NCBI RefSeq assembly: GCF_037975245.1
Contig: NC_092564.1
Span: 2,125,984 to 2,189,983, forward strand
From: Apostichopus japonicus
Lineage: Eukaryota; Echinodermata; Holothuroidea; Aspidochirotida; Stichopodidae
Reading direction: 5' to 3'
Length of the DNA stretch: 64,000 nucleotides
A program made the translations under genes and the position numbers. The notes below the pieces were generated by a model. The model worked only from the letters and a program-made list of their open reading frames with translations, had not been told where the DNA came from and ran no database searches. Shown in pieces: positions 42,701 through 53,529 of the stretch (positions are counted from its first letter, which is position 1; the number at the start of each line of letters is the position of its first letter).

Positions 42701-45471
42701 CTGTAAATTCACAATAGTATGAGCATTAATGTTCTTCTTAATGAAAGTTTATCCAGTAGTATAGCCCCAACATTTCTGAACGCTAAGTGGTCCAAAATGT
42801 TGTTACTGAAATTTTGTTTGTACGGGCATGGGCGGCGATCATGGGGGGGACAGGGGGACATTTCCCCCCCAATATTCTAGGTGGGGGATATAGTATCTAA
42901 TATCCCCCCAATATTTGGTGGCAAAGTTTTTTTTTAGCATATTTTTTTATGATTTCGCTAGTAATTTCAAAATAGAAAATGCTTAGATGCAACTTACAAG
43001 GTCTGGGAAGTGCCATTTCCGGCGATCTGGGAGGCATTTTTGGCCAAAATTTTCTTTTGCGCTTCGCGCCAACTTATGGTGGCGCTACGCTTAGTTTGCC
43101 TACAAGCTTCACCCATCCCTTGGCAAATCCCTAGCAAGGCGCCTGTCTAACTGTGTCACAAATTGTTACTTTATATGACCGAAAGTAGTTATTACTTTTT
43201 TTTCTGAAATGAATAGCTAGACGGACCGCATCCGTAAGGAAATTTGGCTTTTTAAGTGGGGGGTATACGGTACTAGTATCTAATAGTAACTAATATCCCC
43301 CCCCCCCATATTTGGTGGCATAATTTTTTTTTGTGGCTATAAATAGACAATAATGCGTGAGATTATTTATCCAAATCATATTTGGCGGTGGCTAAAACTT
43401 CATCCAAAACATGCTGCATGAGGTAAATGACTCTTCGTGGTCGTTTCTGTGACCTGTGACCGTATAGCATGTTGTCACTCATGATTATTATCATAATGTC
43501 TGAACATCTCTTGTGTATGAGTGTAAGTACGTACAATCATATGATCCACATCGATATGGGTTTACTGGGTTCCATTTGGCCTGTTTCCTACAAGATTTCT
43601 AACCGCAGGCATGTAGCCAAGGGGGAGGGGCAAAGGGTGGAGACCGCCCCCCCTCAAGCATATATTTTGGGTATTTTTTTATGATATCGAAATTTTATAG
43701 TAGCCGTTGTAAGCGGTTTTAATATTTGTACACCAATAAATTACACGTGTCTGAATTTTCGAAAATTCCTTGACCAACATTCTTCACCATACTTCCCTCT
43801 ACTCATGCAATTTTGACCAGTCTGTTAGGGGTTGAAGGGGGTTTTTCTATATTGGTTGTCCATAGATGAAAGTTTGTGCAACATTATGGGGTTTTTTTTA
43901 AGTGAATTTATTATTCAAATTCTGAACAAATAATGGGCTTAAAACCTTGAAAAGTGGGGCTGACGGGTATTGTGGGGCGTTACATAGAATTACCTACAAA
44001 AGCAATGATCCACAGGAGATGCGATGAGGTCGAACATGATGTTATAAATGGAAAAAAACTATTGGGAAAAACTTGGTTCTCAGGCAAAAGTGTACATCTG
44101 GTTGGTCATTTTCAAGCCCGAGAAGTGCCATTTCCAGTGATCTGGGGGGCTATCAAAACCAGAAATTTTCTTGTACGCTGCGCGCCAACCAATGGTGGCG
44201 CTCCGCTTTGATAGTAATTCGCCTGCACCCAAGCAAATGTCCCCCCCAATATTTGAAACAAATCGCCGCCCCTGTGTACGGGTAAGGTAAAGTATGGCTG
44301 CCATGAGTTGTACTTGGGCTAGACCTAGTTAGTGTATGGTAACTTTGCCAGCTAATTTTGCATACTGTGTTAAAATTATGTTACAATGTTTACATGTACA
44401 GTCAGTATTGCGAAGTTCGCCATACTGCGAAAATCGGCCACCCTTAAGAAACACACGATTTCACCATGACAACCTATAGCAACAGCCAATTTCACGAAAA
44501 ATTACGAAGCTACAGTTATTTTCTCTCCAAAATGACCCGTGTGCAAGAAATTACTTACATATTTGTCAATAAAATGACGAAAGATCTATGAAGTCTGTTA
44601 TAATTACTGAAAAAGCAACAGCGCCACCAATTTTTACCAGCGCCACACTGTAGGTTGCGTGGCCGAAATTCGCAATACTCTAGCAAGAAATACCAGTTCC
44701 ACAATCACGAAGAATTTTCTTGGAAAACAACGTGAAAACAGTTTGCAGGAAAGAAAGTTTGGCCGTGTATCGTACTAAAACACAATTCTCCCACCATATG
44801 ATGTATATTTTCTGGTGATTTATACCAGAAGATTTAGTTTTGGGGTGTTTTAAGTCTTAAGTGGGCGAACTTCGAAGTCACCATCCTACTATGTAGCTGA
44901 ATTGTGATAGACACTGAGTCTGTAAACTTAGTTGCTGTGTTCATAAGTCAAATTGTAACCACAGCGGAATTGTGCGGTAAACTTCAAGGTATGCAGGAAC
45001 TTTGGGAAGTCTTTCCTTGAAGCAGTTTGACTCCAGACTTGTCAGAATATAGGCTAGGCCTAGTCCTTTCCATTTCTAAATAATACTAATGCTGTGCAAA
45101 CCATCCATGAAATGACATTAGCTGAAGGATAGAAGTATACCACTGAGCAAAATCAGGGAGATTGTCATCACATATACCAGTTTATCGCCAAAGACTAACG
45201 TTAAGCTAAGTCTAACTTGCTAGTCTTTGCTTTTCCTAACGTAATGTATATAGGCTTAGACCTACGCTAGCCTAACTATGATAAAATCACTGTAGGCCTA
45301 GGAACTTAACGTTACCTTGAGAGTAACATCACACAATTTTCCCATTCGCCTGATCTCTTGCATAGAAGCAAACCCTGCGGCAAACACATTTTCTTGCACA
45401 AATGTTACATGTTCTGGAGGAGGATCGTCCATGCACGTTCGCCTCGTTGGTGAGGAAAACTGGGACTTCAT
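33404..45471 (-). CDS. KLHL18: KLHL18, BTB-BACK-Kelch adaptor of CUL3 ubiquitin ligase, complete
   Basis: KLHL18 binds CUL3 through its BTB domain and recruits substrates through its Kelch propeller for ubiquitination. Ten exons join in frame: 45316-45471, 41998-42128, 39512-39652, 38235-38433, 37301-37461, 36478-36614, 35650-35872, 34833-34937, 34170-34281, 33404-33784. Total 1746 nt, 581 residues; human KLHL18 has 574. All introns are GT-AG. BTB about 40-143, BACK about 148-250, six Kelch repeats about 298-575, each with a Gly-Gly pair and a Trp. The C-terminal [14 protein letters not shown] is the KLHL18 signature (human [11 protein letters not shown]). The first ATG (45471) follows an in-frame TGA. 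A second ATG at 45432 would give 568 residues and matches the human start about as well. The gene is convergent with ZRANB3. Confidence 0.96.
34170..34281 (-). CDS. KLHL18: KLHL18 exon 9: Kelch repeat 4
   Basis: [20 protein letters not shown] and [14 protein letters not shown], matching the human [13 protein letters not shown] repeat. Phase 0 at the end. Confidence 0.95.
34833..34937 (-). CDS. KLHL18: KLHL18 exon 8: Kelch repeat 3
   Basis: [20 protein letters not shown] and [14 protein letters not shown], matching [24 protein letters not shown]. Confidence 0.95.
35515..35620. repeat. 20-23 bp tandem repeat, 4-5 copies
   Basis: Units read ATGGATTAACCATATCATAA with small changes. The rest of this KLHL18 intron (34938-35649) shows nothing else. 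Confidence 0.85.
35650..35872 (-). CDS. KLHL18: KLHL18 exon 7: Kelch repeats 1-2
   Basis: [39 protein letters not shown] and [13 protein letters not shown]. It ends with a split AG before GTGAGC. Confidence 0.96.
35873..36477. other. KLHL18 intron, nothing notable
   Basis: A C-rich patch near 35980-36005; otherwise unique-looking. The introns at 33785-34169 and 34282-34832 likewise show no features. Confidence 0.6.
36478..36614 (-). CDS. KLHL18: KLHL18 exon 6: BACK-Kelch linker
   Basis: [20 protein letters not shown] and [12 protein letters not shown], the PERR linker and the start of Kelch repeat 1. Confidence 0.94.
37021..37265 (+). mobile_element. tRNA-derived SINE, family A, full-length copy
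   Basis: The head folds like a tRNA: GGAGTG (37021-37026) pairs with CACTCC, box A is TAGCTCAGTGG (37028-37038), box B is GATTCGAGTC (37072-37081). A body shared with 27964-28176 follows, and the tail is (ACAT)n. It lies in a KLHL18 intron, antisense to the gene. The shared body argues against a functional tRNA gene. Confidence 0.85.
37301..37461 (-). CDS. KLHL18: KLHL18 exon 5: BACK domain part 2
   Basis: [20 protein letters not shown] and [18 protein letters not shown], the VFEAALAWVRYD...LPELLSNIRLPL block. It ends with a split CG before GTAGGA. Confidence 0.95.
37842..37918. repeat. tRNA-like hairpin repeat
   Basis: GGCTAGAACGGGATTCGGAA pairs imperfectly with TTCAAATCCTATTCTAGCC, and an inner TGACCT...AGGTCA pair sits between them. 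CTGGTTCAAATCC resembles a pol III box B. It could be a SINE remnant; only one copy is seen. Confidence 0.35.
38235..38433 (-). CDS. KLHL18: KLHL18 exon 4: BACK domain part 1
   Basis: [18 protein letters not shown] through [20 protein letters not shown], matching LHPKNCLGVRQFAETMMC of human KLHL18. It ends in phase 0. Confidence 0.95.
38434..39194. other. KLHL18 intron, nothing notable
   Basis: AT-rich intron without recognised features before the minisatellite at 39195. Confidence 0.6.
39195..39485. repeat. About 60-bp minisatellite, 5 copies
   Basis: Units built on AACACATACAGTACTAAATT and AAGAAACATTTGTAGCACTG, directly beside KLHL18 exon 3. Confidence 0.9.
39512..39652 (-). CDS. KLHL18: KLHL18 exon 3: BTB end
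   Basis: [20 protein letters not shown] and [20 protein letters not shown], then CCEFLTAR, the standard end of BTB and the 3-box start. It ends with a split CG before GTAATA. Confidence 0.95.
39653..40429. other. KLHL18 intron, nothing notable
   Basis: No gene or mobile element recognised. The part from 41111 to 41997 is also featureless to my eye. Confidence 0.55.
40430..41110. repeat. Minisatellite with 145-bp higher-order period (CATAGCTGTGTAGCATAGCA)
   Basis: Built from words such as ACCATAGCTGTGTAGCATAG and CATACAGTAGTATGAACC, with a 145-bp higher-order period (GTATGAACCC at 40501, 40646 and 40791). It yields long spurious Cys-, Tyr- and His-rich frames on the minus strand. Confidence 0.95.
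41998..42128 (-). CDS. KLHL18: KLHL18 exon 2: BTB core
   Basis: [20 protein letters not shown] and [20 protein letters not shown], the conserved HK-x-VLAA and YF-x-xMF parts of BTB. It ends with a split AG before GTAAGT. Confidence 0.95.
42827..44274. mobile_element. hAT-like non-autonomous transposon in KLHL18 intron 1 (1448 bp)
   Basis: Termini CATGGGCGGCGAT and, inverted, CAGGGGCGGCGAT, flanked by a perfect 8-bp duplication TGTACGGG (42819-42826 and 44275-44282). CCCCCCAATATT sits just inside both ends. It holds two hairpin cores (about 43000-43105 and 44119-44212). Its left half matches the element at 53988-54297, ending GGCGCCTG at 43148, so it is a composite. No transposase is seen. 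Confidence 0.88.
44403..44883. mobile_element. Possible inverted-repeat element
   Basis: The ends read TGCGAAGTTCGCC and, inverted, TTCGAAGTTCGCC. Similar words (GGCCGAAATTCGCAATACT) occur inside. No clear target duplication was found. Confidence 0.35.
45316..45471 (-). CDS. KLHL18: KLHL18 exon 1: N-terminus and BTB start
   Basis: 52 codons from MKSQFSS to [14 protein letters not shown], the opening of the BTB fold. Phase 0, donor GTAACG. Confidence 0.93.
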
Positions 45472-45653
45472 TTCCCTGTTATTGGTGTTTCAAGCAGCTA
45501 CCTTTGTGATAATCCAACTTTCTCCGTTAAGAAACATACACTATATAGCAATTATGCTTTAACACTAGGCCTCCTAAGTAACGATAAAATGAATGTAAGT
45601 GTCAATTCTATTGATATGTACGCCAACAGTTACCGGCTCCGTGTTTACAGTAA

Positions 45654-45680
45654 TGACGTCATGAACTATAGTGACGTAAG
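45654..45680 (-). promoter_or_regulatory. Consensus CRE and half-CRE upstream of KLHL18
   Basis: TGACGTCA at 45654-45661 (palindromic full CRE) and TGACGTAA at 45672-45679, about 185 and 205 bp upstream of the KLHL18 start codon. This is a plausible proximal promoter. No TATA box is evident. Confidence 0.4.
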
Positions 45681-45874
45681 GTGTGACACATTTGTAGCGG
45701 ATCCCTGGAAATTATGTACCGATTCGATTCGAGTTACACTTTCGTAAAACATATCACACACATATTGCAAACCAGCTTTTGTGATGAGGAAATGGTTGCA
45801 AAGAACATGCAAAGGTATGACATAATTTGGTAATGTCAGTTTCCATGTCAAGAAGAGAGTAGTGTAAAATATAC

Positions 45875-46902
45875 CACTGGCGGATCCAAGGGGGGGCCAA
45901 GGGGGGCCATGCCCCCCCCCAAGGTGAGCCAAAAAGTGTTTCCGAACATCCGCTAAATCATATGATTGGAAATTAAAAAAATCGAGAGGAATAGCAGTGG
46001 TAGACTAGTCTAAACCTTTTCGTTTTCTGGTTTAAAATTAAATGCAGAGCTCCCAACTGACCCGCAATTCGCGGGAATTAGACCCGCATTCTAACACCCA
46101 AACCCGCTGACCCGCACAAGCGTCCGAAAAAACCGCATTGTAATTGTCAAGTATACATAAAAAAAATTGAATCAAATTTTGACTTAGGGCCTAGCAACCA
46201 TCATTTCTTTAGCATTTAGCATAATAGAGTATAAAACCTCCTTTACAGCATCATTTGAACCTCAAATTAGCCTATATTTCTTTTCATTGGGGCGAGCAGC
46301 GAACATTTTCATGCCACGGGAAAGAATGAATTATCACCTACTATTCAATTTAGTGATGTTACACACAAAAAATGCATATTTCTCAGAAAATTTTGGGTGA
46401 CAAAAGCCTTTCTAAGTGCCACCATTTTACATGTAGGCATCACCAGGATTCCAAAAAAAAAATCAAAAGGGGAGGGGTACACCCCCTCCCCTTACACCCC
46501 TCCCCCAGGACGGCGATTCGTGGCATGGACCAGCATTTGCCTTCTCAAGAGTTGGGAGCTATGTAAATGTATGAGCATGAGGATTTACAGTTTAACACCA
46601 TTTTGTAGTTACAGGCTGGTTGTAAGAAATTTATAACCTATGAGAAATAAAATTTCTTGAGAAAGATGATCCCAACTTTGTTTCATAAATATTTTAGAAA
46701 ATTACACCTGGGAAACACTTTTTTTAGAAGTAAATTAACATCACCATTGTACACTTTTGTCGCAACAAATTGCATCTGAGGGCTTTCAGCAATAGAAAAT
46801 TTTCCAAAGGGGAGGGGGTACCCCCTCCCCTTAGACCCCTCCCCCATATCACTCTAATGCCACTTTGGCCCCTCCCAAACAAAGGCCCTGGATCCGCCAG
46901 TG
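45875..46902. mobile_element. hAT-like non-autonomous transposon (1028 bp)
   Basis: Perfect inverted termini CACTGGCGGATCCA with a perfect 8-bp duplication AAATATAC (45867-45874 and 46903-46910). Two internal copies of a GGGGAGGGG...CCCCTCCCCTTA block occur near 46470 and 46806. No transposase is seen, and I did not find the hairpin core in this one. Confidence 0.88.
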
Positions 46903-47181
46903 AAATATACGCGCTTTTGTTTATGCGACGGGTGTTTTCGCACCCTTACCCCATTGTCAAAGTGTCCACATTTCCATGAGAATAGAATGGTATTTCGTGC
47001 TACGGTGGACGTTGACTCTAGCTGCATCAATTGTTAAAAAAAAACAAATTGATACCGTTGAAAAATGTAGCACCATTTAACATGTAAGCACCCTTCAAGA
47101 TTCGAAATAGACTGTCCATAGAACCGTGTTCGTTGAAAAGGTCAACTTAACATCATCAGTGAACACTCCACCCCGTAGACG

Positions 47182-47844
47182 CAAGGGCGGCGGAACCGGG
47201 GGGCACAGGGGGCACGTGCCCCCCCCCCCACTTTTCCTCAGGTTAAAAATGTGCCCTTTTTCTACATAAAAATTGATTTGTCTCAAGTTAGCAAGAGACC
47301 AGGGAACCAGAATGAGCACTCGGGAAGGGCCGTTTCCGGCCATCTGAGGGGTTTGTAAAACCAAAAATTTTCTTGTACGCTCCGCGCCAACCGATGGTGG
47401 CGCTCCGCTCAGATAGTCGTGCATACAACTTTACAAATCCTGGCTACGCCCCTGACTTTTAATGAATTTCTGTGGGTCAAACTCAAAGCTATTTCGAATG
47501 GAAAAAAATTGGTTAAGATATTAACAAGAAATAAACTGTAATTCGGAAGATTCCTACATTAGCAACTAGCATGATTTCACCTCATTTTGTCTCAAAAGAA
47601 AACTTGTTCCTTGTTTCCCAATTTGCACATTGGATATTGCAGTGCTAGTATGCATATTTTCCTTGAGGAGGGGGGGGGGGGCGGGACATTGATGGAGTGA
47701 TGTGTATACGCAAATAAGTTAATACAATAAGAGTTATCAAGGGTACTAAATATAAGGCTGCATCAGTCCAATCGAATTTCTGCAAAGTGCCCTTTGATGT
47801 CGGTGCCCCCCCCCCCCAGATTAAAAGTGCTTCCGCCGCCCTTG
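47182..47844 (-). mobile_element. hAT-like non-autonomous transposon (663 bp), same family as 24366
   Basis: Perfect 14-bp inverted termini CAAGGGCGGCGGAA with a perfect 8-bp duplication CGTAGACG (47174-47181 and 47845-47852). Both ends match the 24366-25195 element in reverse orientation. It carries the hairpin core (about 47321-47415) and an internal hAT-type terminus TGGCTACGCCCCTG near 47440. Confidence 0.92.
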
Positions 47845-48654
47845 CGTAGACGACAACCATAGGACAGCATTATGATACATACTCACCGACCTCCAACTTG
47901 AAATTCTCGTAATACAAACTACATAAAACATCGGTGCAGTTATAGTATTGATCAAAATTGAATAAAACATGGAATTCGATGGTCTATCTAATCAAATATG
48001 TAATTGGGCTTATCGCACGTTTTTCGACTTATATACCTTCGGACTTGGCTAGAGATTATTTTAAAAACTAGTGGGATTCGAACCGATACATGCGTTTCTA
48101 TAGTATCATTTTCTATGATGCATCTCTATACATCTCATAAAGCGTCCCTACCACCCCCCCTACTCCCCACCCCTGCCCTAGCACTTAGTGGAAGGAATGC
48201 GTGGCTGCGACCGTGCTTATGTGTGTATGTGCGTATATGAGGCGGGAGGTATATCTAATTAGGTTATGTACTGCGTGATTTCAGAAGATATTTCAACAAA
48301 TATTCCTTGTTTGTGGATGTCATTTGTAAGATATATCATATCCTATAGAAATGTAAGCACACATTTGTTACTGGTTAGATCAACGGCCATGATTGGGGGA
48401 AAAGAACATACGTGTTAATAACAGCAAAATAAGTCATGCTAATAGACCATAACCATTCATGGCAACCAGTAAACAAAATAATGTCCATATCTTTCTGATA
48501 AATAATGTGTAAATTTACCGTCTGCAATTTATAATTAGGCGTAAACCACATATTTTGGTAATGGAAACCACCAACAAAAAGTTAGGATTTATTAATGTTA
48601 ATGGTCTTAAAATATCCACCGCGAATGAAGATTGTATGGTATATAATACAAATC
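47845..48654. other. Intergenic, nothing notable
   Basis: AT-rich with a C-rich patch at 48150-48175; no gene recognised. Confidence 0.5.
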
Positions 48655-48966
48655 ATCAGCATCGCCATCGCCATCGCTATCGTCATCAATATAGTCGTCG
48701 TTACGAGTTTGATCCCATCAGTCGTTATCACCGTTGTTCATCGTCGTCGCAATCTTCCTCTCCATTGTTGTCACCTTGTAATCGTCATTGCTATTGTCGG
48801 AGTCGCTCAGTTCGTCACCATAATCGTCACCGTCGTCGGTATCGTGTTATCGTGCTCGCCATCGTTTATCGATATCATCTACGTCGCCATGGTCGACTTC
48901 TTCTTTTATCATCGCGTGTGTGTGGGTGCGTGTGTGTGTGTGTGGGCGTGTTTGAGGGTGTGTGTG
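48655..48966. repeat. Imperfect (RTCRYC)n tract followed by (GT)n
   Basis: ATCGTCATC/ATCGCCATC-type words fill 48655-48890, then GTGTGTGTG-rich sequence to 48966. It creates spurious His- or Ile-rich frames. Confidence 0.85.
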
Positions 48967-51822
48967 GTTAGGATTTATGTTACTATTTGACAAAAACATG
49001 ACACAAAAACATGACACAAATCATTCATAAAAAATATAGGCCAATAAAGGTTTAGGAATAAGTGGCTTTCGCGGTAACTCGTCACGACTTCTCGAATTGG
49101 TAAACATTGTAAAGTCGCCAAGGTGTAGGCGGGTTTGCTTGTAATTAACCTCTATTGGTATACTCAACTTGAGGGGGGCGACAGAATTTACACCAAAATA
49201 TCACATACACATTTGCGTTGTTTATGAAAATCATTATGTAGGTTGTAATAACAAGAGCTGATATTTTTGATGTCGAGGAGAACAAAAGCATCACTAAAAA
49301 TTATTGATATATACATATTATATACTCATATCATGAACCATTTGGTATAATATAAAATACGACGAAATATATAACGTTAGGTTATGACAGGAGAGCATAG
49401 AGTTTCCCTGCTTAAAAAGTCATCTATAAAGCATCAAGTTTTGTCATGACTAAAAGTAATTCGCTTTAAGTTTTCAACAGTACTTTTCTGGAGTTTCTCG
49501 CCTTCAATATGCTTTGAATGTGATAGCAAACTATTTGTTGGTTTATGGAGATTTCTTATATAGTGACCATTATTCGACTATCTAGCATATTTTTGAGTAA
49601 TACTGACGCTTTGTGAGAAACCTTCAGCTCTTGGGATTCTGTTTTTAAGAGAAGCAGGCCCGGACTACGCGTTTAGTGGGCAACTAAGGCTAACTGGGAC
49701 AGTGGGAAGGGAAGGCCTAATGGGACAGTGGGAAGGGAGGGCATAAGAAAATTCCGATGTTATATCTTATTGAATGAATTTTAATGTCTCTCTTGGCAGG
49801 TTGTACTCAAACATTTTAATACAACCTCTTCCAACGAAGTACATTTCTGAATTTTAGGCTCGGCATCTTTCAAAGAATTCAATATAGACTTTATTTCCGC
49901 CACCGATATTTTTTATTTGAAATCTGAACATTCAAAGGCCAAATAATCACTTAATTATCATTCATTAAGCTTATACATGTCCACCCTATTACGAGTTTCA
50001 TTCGGTTCTGAACAATTCATTGCACCGTTAATTAGGGCTATTAGTATTAATCACATATTTAAAACGCAAATTTTGAAAGTTTAGGAAAAAACAACGAACT
50101 GTTACTCCAGTTATTGACATGAAACTTGACCAGTCCAGCTAAAAGACTGCATTTTCAGTATCCCATCAAATGTGTCGAAAAATGTACCAATGTAGATATT
50201 AAAAGCTGGATTAAGTACAAGTTATACTGATATTTAAATTCCGTTTCATGAATTGCTACTGTTATGATTTATTTTTCTGTTAGTTTGGTTAATTAAGCGG
50301 CAAGTAGGCTAACTGTACGAAATGTATTTGGGGTTGTTTACAATCGCGACGAGCAACTTCTCAAAAAACGCTTAAGAAAGTGACGAGCGACCTCTAAATA
50401 TTGAAAAGTTATGACGTAGACGTTAGACTAGGTCAAACATCACATCGTTTAAACTATACAACATTTCAAAGAAGAGTGAATTGTTTTTTTCCACGGATTT
50501 TTTATAGGTTACGTCATATAACCTCCAATGGTGATTCTATCCGAGAGACATTTGGACCCCCCCCCCTCCCCACTCCTCCCCTTGATGACTGGTTTAAATC
50601 TTACATTTTACATGTCAGCTATGCGCCTTGTAACTTCAAGTATTCTAGCCTGACATAAAGCTTTCTAACTTTTTAACCTTGTTTTTTATGAGCCATTTTC
50701 TTTATGAGCTAATTAGTTGATTTAAGTATCCACTTTGATTTATTATAATTGAGTAAAACATAATACTTTTAAGTACTAGCAAAATGTTTAATAACTTTTA
50801 TATCATATACAGGCACTTGTTATGGAAAGACACATTTCTTTGCATGTTGGTGAATAAACAGATTTGCTTTCATCATCGTCTAGTGCCAAATCTAGTCTTC
50901 AAATTGTAATAATGTCCTTGTTTTCTTTTCATTGTACTTCAATATCCACCTAACAACGTCGTCGCAACAGCAGGAGCGGCAAAGTTCACGCAACAGCAAC
51001 GGTATGATACCAATGAAACAAACAAGTTCGTATCTGTACTGAATTCAGCTGTATAGGCAATTATTGTAGCAACGTATATCTACCCAACATAACATGCAAC
51101 TAATAATGAAATGATTTGTATGCATGTTTGAACGAATGACGAATGGACAGAACAAATGAATGGAAGATTGAAGGAGTTCATACCGTATCATTTCTACAAC
51201 TTCGTCTTTTATTGATTCTTGTTAAAGGTCAGAGCTGTACATATATACTTATGTGTTGTTACATCATTCATTTATGTGTTACACAGAGGCCGTTTATAGA
51301 CATACGGCTTTGGTGTTACACATATAGAATAGCGCCATTGTTTCGCGAAATAATACCGACACGAAGAACGATATATCTATATATCTATATATTGCTGATG
51401 AAACTTTAACTATTCAAGAGGAAACAATTTAAAATTACATGTCAGAAGGTACAGAGGGAGTAGGTCCTTTGGAGCCAAATAAAGACCCGATGCATGGCTA
51501 AAGCATGTCGTCGAGTTGAAGCTGAAGTGAAATCCACTTTAACTTAGTAATGGGCTTTCTGTTGCATTCGTATGTGTTATGCATAGGCTTGTACATAAAA
51601 TCCAAGAAGTATCTGACATACGCCACCACCGCCCGATTCATATAATATCGTAGGATAATATTGTATCATAATAATATAATATAAAACATCCACAATAAAT
51701 TATTGTTGTATATAGTATGACACGGTGCACTGATATATTATATGATATTTTAATATTACAGTACAATAGTATGGTCTATATATAAGCATGTGAATCGGCT
51801 GACACCACGTGGATATCCTATG
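48967..51822. other. Intergenic, nothing notable
   Basis: AT-rich sequence. I see a short duplication (AATGGGACAGTGGGAAGGG-like) at 49695-49740 and no supported gene, RNA or mobile element. Confidence 0.5.
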
Positions 51823-51991
51823 TTAAGAGTTGCTGGGGTCAATCGAGGCAGAGCACGAAAGAGGGTCAAGTATAGCGACCTCTTCATAACTACTTTTTTT
51901 GTACACAGATGTTTTTGCTACAGTTTTCTCGGCGTGACTTGAACAAAGGTACAAGTGCCGTAGGAATTCGTTGTCCGAGTCCGAGGACACC
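51823..51991 (-). CDS. Possible terminal coding exon, unrecognised
   Basis: After a GGGCTCTGCAG acceptor the minus strand is open to TAA at 51823. It encodes VSSDSDNEFLRHLYLCSSHA and a Ser-rich end. Composition looks coding and acidic at the start, like a cytoplasmic tail. I recognise no family and no verified partner exon, so it may be chance. Confidence 0.2.
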
Positions 51992-52650
51992 CTGCAGAGC
52001 CCCATCACTCATTACAAAAGCAATTGAAAGATGGGAGGCCATTACCATTTTGCACACATACTGGGGTAGATTTACCTTTTCCTGAACCCTGGGCCAGAAA
52101 TGTTATTCGGGACCCCATCACTAGCTTTGGATTTCCTACCATAACTGAGTTTCATAATTAATCGAATGACTTAAAACTGCTGATAATGTAAGATAAATGG
52201 TTGACATGACGACGATTTTTATCCTCAAACTGGAAAACATTTTATGAAGTACTTCCAGTTTATTTCACTAATATCATGCATGTGTATTGCTTTTTCATCT
52301 ACAAAAAAAAGTGGCGTTAACAGAAAAGATTGAAACAGTTTTATTTAGTTTTTGTATTGTGTTTGAATCTTTCAAACAGAATATTACCCTTGACTACATT
52401 TTCTTCAATTTACCGCGCGCCGCTAATGGCAGCGAAGCGGATCGATATAGGCGCAGGCTTGATGATAAACCTGCGAAGTAATTTTAAATTGAGTCCCTCG
52501 ACAGAAAATTGACGGCTCAGATTTCAAGACTGTTGAAATTTTGTTGCCTGTCATTAAACCTTCACGTTTGAGAGAAAATTGGCAAAATGACGGATTGTAA
52601 TTAAAAATACATGAACTTATAGCCTAACGTAGGCCTAACTTATTTTGTAG

Positions 52651-52840
52651 TGTAACCCTCGAGATGATACTGGCAGTATTTTGACGGGATCCAGAGTTTG
52701 TGTGGACGGTTATGCTTCAAGCAACGAGGACCGACGCTGTCAAGGCAATTACGCTTTAGTTTCTGGCTTAGTTGCCTTACCTGGTGCCAGAGTAAAAGAA
52801 ATAACTTATTTCGTGAAACTAGTACCAAATCATCGATACT
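52651..52840 (+). CDS. Possible coding stretch, unrecognised
   Basis: An open stretch after TTATTTTGTAG encodes GSRVCVDGYASSNEDRRCQG and ALVSGLVALPGARVKEITYF, ending TGA. The GC content is higher than around it and the composition is protein-like. No family recognised. Confidence 0.2.
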
Positions 52841-53480
52841 GATCAATCAATGTTGATCCATCCATTCTTCTAGCGTTGCGGTAATTCCAATTCAAGAGCA
52901 GATTTTGGGACTTTGTTTTCCCACTTTTCAATGAAATCTAGTAGACATTCTACAATTTATTCCCTGTGGAACTAACAAACATAAATTGATAGATTTTCGT
53001 TTTAAATCAGAAATATTTGCACAAACCCACTGCTTGCAGTTTTAATGGTCCCTGTCTTAACAGTAAAGTGTACATTATACTATACATACTGTAATGCCTA
53101 TGTGAGTTACATTGGCGGGAACATTTTCTGTGGCCCAAGAGAAGGCTTGGGAAACCCTTGTAATTCGTCCCACCGAACAAATAATATCGGAAATATTGTT
53201 ATACAACCACAAATCAACCGAAATAATGAATTGTTCTGAATGCACGAAGGAAAAACGTTTATACTTGGAAGAGCTTGCATGTAGGGCGAACTTTTGAAAC
53301 GATAATCAACTAGTAACAGATGGACAATGCGCATGTTCAGTTTGGCGCATAAATTATGTATACTTGCACATTTTAGCGGATGCATCTGAGAACACAATGT
53401 CATTTCATGTCGGCATGTTAAGATGAAGACACGACAAAAGATAACGCACAGAAATTAAAATCATAGAAGCCAAATCGCAC

Positions 53481-53529
53481 CTGCTGACGACAATACGCTT
53501 TGCAGCAATTTGAAGGTCGCTCGCGCCAT
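53481..53529 (-). CDS. Possible first coding exon (MARATFKLLQ...), unrecognised
   Basis: ATG in good context (CAAGATGGCG) followed by 16 codons (MARATFKLLQSVLSSA) and a CAG|GTGCG donor. An ATTGG (inverted CCAAT) sits about 20 bp upstream. It could begin a minus-strand gene that reaches the exon at 51823, but phases require at least one missing exon. Confidence 0.2.

Noticed and set aside
43149-43613. A separate transposon between GGCGCCTG (43148) and CAGGCATGTAGCCA (43606), with similar flanks TCTAACTG and TCTAACCG
   Set aside because: The ends are in the wrong order for one element (a right end before a left end) and the flanks differ by one base; treated as internal mosaic structure.
47095-47424. 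109-codon minus-strand frame ([20 protein letters not shown])
   Set aside because: It is the transposon hairpin core read through. A similar frame occurs at 24108 from another copy, so it is shared repeat DNA and not a gene.
48555-48990. 138- and 131-codon frames with His/Arg or Ile/Val runs
   Set aside because: They reflect an imperfect trinucleotide-like repeat (ATCGTC) followed by (GT)n.
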